Shown one piece after another: positions 6,047 through 9,593 of a stretch of DNA of 9,593 bases. Both the position numbers and the translations under genes were made by a program. The stretch is taken from NCBI GenBank assembly GCA_946479895.1, contig CAMLHT010000136.1:1-9593 (forward strand). Direction: 5' to 3'. Numbering within the stretch: the stretch's first letter is position 1; each line of letters starts with the position of its first letter. Source of the stretch: an uncultured Gemmatimonadota bacterium (lineage in GTDB: Bacteria; Gemmatimonadota; Gemmatimonadetes; Gemmatimonadales; Gemmatimonadaceae). The notes below the pieces were generated by a model. The model saw only the letters and a program-made list of their open reading frames with translations. It did not search any database and was not told where the DNA came from.

Positions 6047-6071
6047 CGTCCTCCTGGACGACGGCAGGTGA
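6027..6071 (+). CDS. Possible 14-codon leader ORF
   Basis: ATG 6027 opens a 14-residue frame (MQPPIARVLLDDGR) whose TGA stop (6069-6071) overlaps the GTG start of the next gene as GTGA. Its start codon lies in the loop of the 14-bp hairpin. The same overlap style couples the 4007-4749 genes. The upstream TTCGGG is a poor SD, and a frame this short can arise by chance. Confidence 0.25.
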   Translation: MQPPIARVLLDDGR

Positions 6072-7027
6072 CGGCGCGAGGGGGTCCGGACGGGCTCTCG
6101 CGTCGCGAGTTCCTCGACGCCGGCGCGAGGGCGCTCGTGACGCTTCCCCTGTTGGCGTCACTCGGTCCGCGACAGTCACAGGCGAAATCGCGACTGATCC
6201 TGCTCGGCACCGCCGGCGGCCCGACGCCCAAGCCGAACCGTGCGGCGCCGGCCCAGGTGATCGTCGTCAACGGCGTGTCGTACGTGATCGACTGCGGGAA
6301 CGGCGTCGCTCGCCAGATGATCCTCGCCCGGCTCAGGCTCGGCTCGATCCGCGGCGTCTTCCTGACCCACCATCATTCCGATCACAACGCCGACCTGGGC
6401 AACCTGATCCTGCTCGCCTGGGCCAGCGACCTCACGGCGGCGGTACAGATGTTCGGCCCGCCGCCCCTGTCGGAGATGATGCGGCAGTTCCTGGCCATGA
6501 ACGAGACGGACATCCGCATCCGCACCGCGGACGAGGGCCGCCCGCGTCTCGATCGCATGATCTCGACGCGAGACCTGACGGCGGGCGGGCTCGTCATGCA
6601 GGACGCGAACGTCAGGGTGACCGCGGCCGTCGTGAATCATCCGCCGGTGACACCGTCCTTCGCCTACCGGTTCGACTGCCCCGACCGGTCGATAGTGATT
6701 TCCGGCGATACCGCGCCGTCCGAGGCGCTGATCCGCCTCGCCCGCGGAGCCGACGTTCTCGTGCACGAGGTCATGCATGTCCCGTCGATCGAGACGCTGA
6801 TCGCCGGCGAGACGAACGCGAAGACCCTGCGGGAGCACCTGCTGGCGAGCCATACCACCACGGAGCAGGTTGGCCGCATCGCCACCGAGGCCGGAGTGAA
6901 GACGCTCGTGCTGTCCCACTTCGTCCCCGGCGGGGCGCCCTTCCTGAGCGACGAGGCGTGGCTCGACGCCGTGCGGCCGAACTACTCCGGTCGCATCATC
7001 GTCGGACGGGACCTGCTGGAGATCTGA
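6068..7027 (+). CDS. Tat-exported MBL-fold hydrolase, RNase Z/arylsulfatase-like
   Basis: 319-residue metallo-beta-lactamase-fold enzyme. The N terminus carries a twin-arginine signal, SRREFL (11-16), then a hydrophobic run ARALVTLPLLASLG, so export of the folded, metal-loaded enzyme is likely. The fold begins at LILLGTAGGPTP (43-54). The metal site is complete: THHHSDH gives His101-x-His103-x-Asp105-His106; then His191 (VNHPP), Asp214 (SGDT) and His284 (LSHF). His262 in SHTTTEQVGRIATEAGVK matches the extra conserved His of the RNase Z branch. The export signal argues against tRNA processing and for a periplasmic esterase, sulfatase, phosphodiesterase or lactonase-type activity; the substrate is unknown. 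The start is GTG 6068, the only one that places the Tat motif at a normal distance; SD is weak. It follows the DUF4142 gene and may be co-transcribed through the intervening hairpins. Confidence 0.85.
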   Translation: MTARGGPDGLSRREFLDAGARALVTLPLLASLGPRQSQAKSRLILLGTAGGPTPKPNRAAPAQVIVVNGVSYVIDCGNGVARQMILARLRLGSIRGVFLTHHHSDHNADLGNLILLAWASDLTAAVQMFGPPPLSEMMRQFLAMNETDIRIRTADEGRPRLDRMISTRDLTAGGLVMQDANVRVTAAVVNHPPVTPSFAYRFDCPDRSIVISGDTAPSEALIRLARGADVLVHEVMHVPSIETLIAGETNAKTLREHLLASHTTTEQVGRIATEAGVKTLVLSHFVPGGAPFLSDEAWLDAVRPNYSGRIIVGRDLLEI

Positions 7028-7066
7028 CCGGGCCGCCGGGAAGTAGCCTGATGACGTCCGGGAGCA

Positions 7067-7095
7067 TTGCGGACCGGTCGGTGACCGCCTAAGCT
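7067..7095 (+). promoter_or_regulatory. Weak candidate metH promoter
   Basis: TTGCGG (7067-7072) and TAAGCT (7090-7095) are 17 bases apart, about 20 bases before the riboswitch, where the promoter should be. Each matches only three of six consensus bases. A short dyad CGGTC-GGT-GACCG (7075-7087) lies in the spacer. I see no better candidate in 7028-7117. Confidence 0.25.
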
Positions 7096-7117
7096 CCTTC
7101 CATAGACAATCGAAGTT

Positions 7118-7169
7118 CGTGGTGATTTCCGGCAACTTGCGGCCACGTTAAACAAATCGCTAAAGCGCC
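7118..7169 (+). promoter_or_regulatory. SAM-II riboswitch upstream of metH
   Basis: An H-type pseudoknot aptamer that binds S-adenosylmethionine. Every conserved block of the class is present in order. P1 is CGTGG (7118-7122) with CCACG (7143-7147), plus a T7123-G7142 wobble. The loop begins GATTT (7124-7128). TTGC (7137-7140) can pair with GC-T-AA of the conserved GCTAAA (7159-7164) to form P2a. GGC (7131-7133) pairs with GCC (7167-7169) to form P2b, each three bases from its P2a strand. The A-rich linker TTAAACAAAT follows P1. This matches the SAM-II consensus known best from Alphaproteobacteria (GTGATTT...CTTGC...CCACGTTAAACA...GCTAAA). A terminator starts two bases after the aptamer, and metH follows, so SAM should reduce metH expression by premature termination. 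Confidence 0.92.
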
Positions 7170-7180
7170 CGCCCGGCGCT
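7164..7180 (+). promoter_or_regulatory. Candidate antiterminator hairpin of the metH switch
   Basis: AGCGCC (7164-7169) is the exact complement of GGCGCT (7175-7180), with a 5-base loop. The left arm contains the riboswitch P2b strand (7167-7169) and the last A of GCTAAA. The right arm contains the terminator's left-arm bases 7175-7178. The hairpin therefore cannot coexist with either the SAM-bound pseudoknot or the terminator, as expected for an antiterminator. Confidence 0.6.
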
Positions 7181-7198
7181 CACGCCCCGGGCTTTTTT
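7171..7198 (+). terminator. Intrinsic terminator in the metH leader
   Basis: GCCCGGCG (7171-7178) pairs with CGCC (7183-7186) and GGGC (7189-7192) across a two-base CC bulge, with loop CTCA, followed by six T (7193-7198). It lies directly behind the SAM-II aptamer and 70 nt before the metH start, so it acts as the expression platform of the switch rather than as the end of the upstream gene. Confidence 0.85.
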
Positions 7199-7213
7199 CG
7201 TTTCAGCTCGTCT

Positions 7214-7246
7214 CTCGCGGTGAAGCGCGAGCGGTTCCCTCGCTTC
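7214..7246. repeat. Two overlapping inverted repeats in the metH 5' leader
   Basis: CTCGCG-GTGAAG-CGCGAG (7214-7231) is a 6-bp hairpin. The overlapping GAAGCG(C)GAG (7222-7231) instead pairs with CTCGCTTC (7239-7246), with one bulged base; the two folds exclude each other. The stretch then runs into CGCCCGGGATGACC, just before the metH start. It resembles a short dispersed palindromic element inserted in the leader, but a second copy is not visible in this window. Confidence 0.35.
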
Positions 7247-7268
7247 GCCCGGGATGACCCAGGACCCA

Positions 7269-9593
7269 ATGACCTACAAGGCACCAGACCATCCGTATCT
7301 CCGCGCGCTCGACGATCACGTCCTCGTGTTCGACGGCGCGATGGGCACCAATATCCAGCTCCACCACCCCACGCCGGAGGACTTCGGCGGCAAGGAGCTC
7401 GAGGGCTGCAACGACCACCTCGTGCTGACGCGGCCCGACATCATCCAGTCGATCCACGAGAGCTTCCTCGCCGTCGGCTGCGACGTCGTCGAGACCTGCA
7501 CGTTCCAGTCGACGCCACACCGGCTGCGCGAGTGGGGGATCGAGGAAAAGACGCGCGACCTCAACGTCGCGGCGGCGAGGCTGGCGCGGGCGGCCTGCGA
7601 GAAATACTCGACGCCGGAGAAGCCGCGCTTCGTGGCGGGGTCCATCGGCCCGACGGGCATGCTGCTCTCGTCGTCCGACCCCGCCCTGTCGGCGACCACG
7701 TTCGCCGAGCTGGAGGAGAACTACTACATCCAGGCGAAGTACCTGGTCGAGGGCGGCGTGGACGTTCTGCTCGTCGAGACGGCGCAGGACATCCTCGAGG
7801 TCAAGGCGGCGGTCGCCGGCTTCGAGCGCCTCTTCCGCGAGATCGGCCGCCGGATCCCGATCCAGGCGCAGGTCACCCTCGACACGAGCGGCCGTATGCT
7901 GCTCGGCACCGACATCGCGAGCTCGCTGACCACGCTCGAGGCGCTGCCGGTGGACGTCATCGGGCTGAACTGCTCGACGGGCCCGGAGCACATGCGCGAG
8001 CCGATCCGCTACCTGACGGCGAACGCGTCGCGACCGATCTCCTGCATCCCGAACGCGGGCCTGCCGCTCAACACGGGCACCGGCGACGCAGTCTATCCGC
8101 TCGAGCCGAAGCCGATGGCCGAAATGCTGGCCGAGATGGTGAAGGTGAACGGCGTGCGGATCGTCGGCGGCTGCTGCGGCACCCGGCCGGAGCACCTCAG
8201 GGAAATCGCCGCCGCGGTCTCGAAGGTCGACTTCACGCCCCCGCATCACGAGCCCGTTCCCCGCGTCTCCTCGGCGATGCGCGCGGTGGACCTGGACCAG
8301 GATCCGAAGCCGCTCCTCATCGGCGAGCGCGTGAACGCCCAGGGCTCGCGGAAGGTGAAGCGCCTCCTGCTGGCCGAGGACTACGAGGGCATCGTCGAGG
8401 TCGCGCGGGAGCAGGCCGAGTCCGGCGCGCACGTGCTGGACGTCTGCGTGGCCGTGACGGAGCGGTCGGATGAAGCCGACCAGATGGCGAAGCTGGTGAA
8501 GCTGCTGTCGATGTCGGTGGAATCGCCGATCATGATCGACTCGACCGAGGCGAAGGTGATCGAGAAGGCGCTCGAGGCGATCCCCGGCCGCGCGATCATC
8601 AACTCCATCAACATGGAGAACGGCCGCGAGCGCATCGACGCCATCGTCCCGCTGGCGAAGAAGCACGGCGCGGCGCTCGTCGCGCTCACCATCGACCCGG
8701 TGGGCATGGCCAAGACCCGCGAGCGGAAGCTCGAGGTCGCGAAGAAGATCTACGACATCGTCGTCGGTGAGTACGGCATGGAGCCGGCCGACCTGATCTA
8801 CGACGACCTGACCTTCACCCTGGCGACCGGCGACGCGGAGTGGATCGACTCGGCCATCGAGACAATCGAGGGCATCCGGCTGATCAAGAGGGAGCTCCCG
8901 GGCGTCTACACATCACTCGGCGTCTCCAACGTCTCGTTCGGCCTGTCGCCCGAGGCGCGCGCCGTCCTGAATTCCGTCTTCCTGCATCACTGCGTGGAAG
9001 CGGGGCTCGACATGGCGATCGTCAACCCCGCGCACATCAAGCCGTACGCGGAAATCTCGGACGAGGAGCGGGCGCTGGCGGACGACCTGGTCTTCAACAA
9101 GAGGGCCGACGCACTCCAGCGGTTCATCGAGGCATTCCAGGGAAAAGCGGGACGCGCGGATCAGACAGATCAGGCGGATCCCACGGATCAGATGGACCCG
9201 AGGGCGAAGGTCCACTGGATGATCGTGCACCGGAAGAAGGACGGGATCGAAGCCGCGCTCGACGCGGCCGGCGTGCGCGAGAATCCCGTGCAGGTGCTGA
9301 ACGACGTGCTGCTGCCGGCGATGAAGGAGGTCGGCGACAAGTTCGGCGCCGGTGAGCTCATCCTGCCGTTCGTCCTCCAGTCGGCCGAAGCGATGAAGAA
9401 GGCCGTGAAGCACCTCGAGCAGTTTCTCGACCGGAAGGAAGGCTACACCAAGGGCAAGGTGGTGCTGGCGACCGTGTACGGCGACGTGCACGACATCGGG
9501 AAGTCCCTGGTCAACACCATCCTCTCCAACAACGGCTACACGGTCTACGACCTGGGCAAGCAGGTGCCGGTGAACACGATCATCGAGAAGGCG
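7269..9593 (+). CDS. metH: Cobalamin-dependent methionine synthase, 3' end outside window
   Basis: Transfers a methyl group from 5-methyltetrahydrofolate through cob(I)alamin to homocysteine, making methionine, the precursor of SAM. 775 codons are visible without a stop (full-length MetH is about 1200). Domains: homocysteine-binding barrel (about 8-325), with zinc ligands Cys235 (GLNCSTGP) and Cys302-Cys303 (GGCCGT); folate-binding barrel (about 345-625, starting PLLIGERVN, with IDSTE and INSIN motifs); four-helix cap (about 648-725); and the start of the B12 domain with Asp739-Val-His741-Asp-Ile-Gly744, His741 being the cobalt ligand. The reactivation domain would lie beyond the window. Start ATG 7269 has AGGA at 7261-7264; an in-frame ATG at 7254 would add five residues (MTQDP) but lacks an SD. 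A tandem-repeat linker lies between the folate and cap domains. Regulation: SAM-II riboswitch plus terminator in the leader; no cobalamin riboswitch seen. Confidence 0.97.
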   Translation, partial: MTYKAPDHPYLRALDDHVLVFDGAMGTNIQLHHPTPEDFGGKELEGCNDHLVLTRPDIIQSIHESFLAVGCDVVETCTFQSTPHRLREWGIEEKTRDLNVAAARLARAACEKYSTPEKPRFVAGSIGPTGMLLSSSDPALSATTFAELEENYYIQAKYLVEGGVDVLLVETAQDILEVKAAVAGFERLFREIGRRIPIQAQVTLDTSGRMLLGTDIASSLTTLEALPVDVIGLNCSTGPEHMREPIRYLTANASRPISCIPNAGLPLNTGTGDAVYPLEPKPMAEMLAEMVKVNGVRIVGGCCGTRPEHLREIAAAVSKVDFTPPHHEPVPRVSSAMRAVDLDQDPKPLLIGERVNAQGSRKVKRLLLAEDYEGIVEVAREQAESGAHVLDVCVAVTERSDEADQMAKLVKLLSMSVESPIMIDSTEAKVIEKALEAIPGRAIINSINMENGRERIDAIVPLAKKHGAALVALTIDPVGMAKTRERKLEVAKKIYDIVVGEYGMEPADLIYDDLTFTLATGDAEWIDSAIETIEGIRLIKRELPGVYTSLGVSNVSFGLSPEARAVLNSVFLHHCVEAGLDMAIVNPAHIKPYAEISDEERALADDLVFNKRADALQRFIEAFQGKAGRADQTDQADPTDQMDPRAKVHWMIVHRKKDGIEAALDAAGVRENPVQVLNDVLLPAMKEVGDKFGAGELILPFVLQSAEAMKKAVKHLEQFLDRKEGYTKGKVVLATVYGDVHDIGKSLVNTILSNNGYTVYDLGKQVPVNTIIEKA
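9158..9202 (+). repeat. Degenerate 9-bp tandem repeat inside metH
   Basis: Five consecutive 9-base units: GGATCAGAC, AGATCAGGC, GGATCCCAC, GGATCAGAT and the diverged GGACCCGAG. The period is a multiple of three, so the frame is kept and the protein reads as three-residue units D-Q/P-x (DQT DQA DPT DQM DPR, residues 631-645). It lies exactly in the linker between the folate barrel and the B12 cap, where length changes are tolerated. Confidence 0.8.

Noticed and set aside
7028..7117. Cobalamin riboswitch or T-box ahead of metH
   Set aside because: No B12-box-like or T-box sequence is present; the region is too short for a cobalamin riboswitch, and the SAM-II element explains the leader.
6176..7135. 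319-codon minus-strand frame
   Set aside because: Antisense shadow of the MBL-fold hydrolase and riboswitch leader; no motif.
7203..8666. 487-codon open frame on the minus strand, and overlapping plus-strand frames at 7220-8473
   Set aside because: They lie antisense to or out of phase with metH, whose protein is unmistakable. Compositions rich in Arg/Asp/His/Leu or Arg/Gly/Ala are typical of shadow frames in high-GC DNA.

Overview
This window is a stretch of high-GC bacterial chromosome carrying housekeeping genes. Third-position G/C is strong throughout, which is why several long antisense reading frames exist that are only shadows of the real genes. Citrate synthase, YggT/YggU proteins, a DUF4142 protein and a B12-dependent methionine synthase would suit an environmental bacterium such as an Acidobacteriota, Gemmatimonadota or proteobacterium-like lineage. 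I cannot place it more precisely from sequence alone. I see no phage, insertion sequence, CRISPR array, tRNA or rRNA.

Layout, left to right. (1) The 3' nine-tenths of citrate synthase (gltA) ends in a strong intrinsic terminator. (2) A four-helix YggT-family membrane protein follows. (3) Next is a PLP-dependent group II decarboxylase, tail to tail with a small rhodanese; the two share the bases of one CTAG at their stops. (4) Divergent from the rhodanese is a tightly coupled trio with 4-base start/stop overlaps: a DUF167/YggU protein, a degenerate response-regulator receiver and a two-helix membrane protein. (5) The trio overlaps by 65 bp, convergently, the end of a winged-helix regulator with a C-terminal cysteine cluster resembling the SufR/COG2345 group. 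That regulator has a good SD and a plausible sigma-70 promoter containing a small dyad. (6) Divergent from it is an exported DUF4142 protein. After it come a 14-bp inverted repeat, a possible 14-codon leader ORF and a Tat-exported metallo-beta-lactamase-fold hydrolase. (7) The right quarter is the first 775 codons of methionine synthase (metH), which runs off the window.

The best regulatory feature is the metH leader. It contains a clear SAM-II type riboswitch (H-type pseudoknot) followed at once by an intrinsic terminator. A six-base-pair alternative pairing shares bases with both the 3' strand of the pseudoknot and the 5' arm of the terminator. This gives a complete and testable transcription-attenuation switch: SAM, the end product of the pathway MetH feeds, would terminate metH transcription.

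Less certain points are the substrate of the decarboxylase, the role of the pseudo-receiver and its membrane partner, the ligand and targets of the Cys-rich regulator, and whether the leader ORF before the hydrolase is translated.
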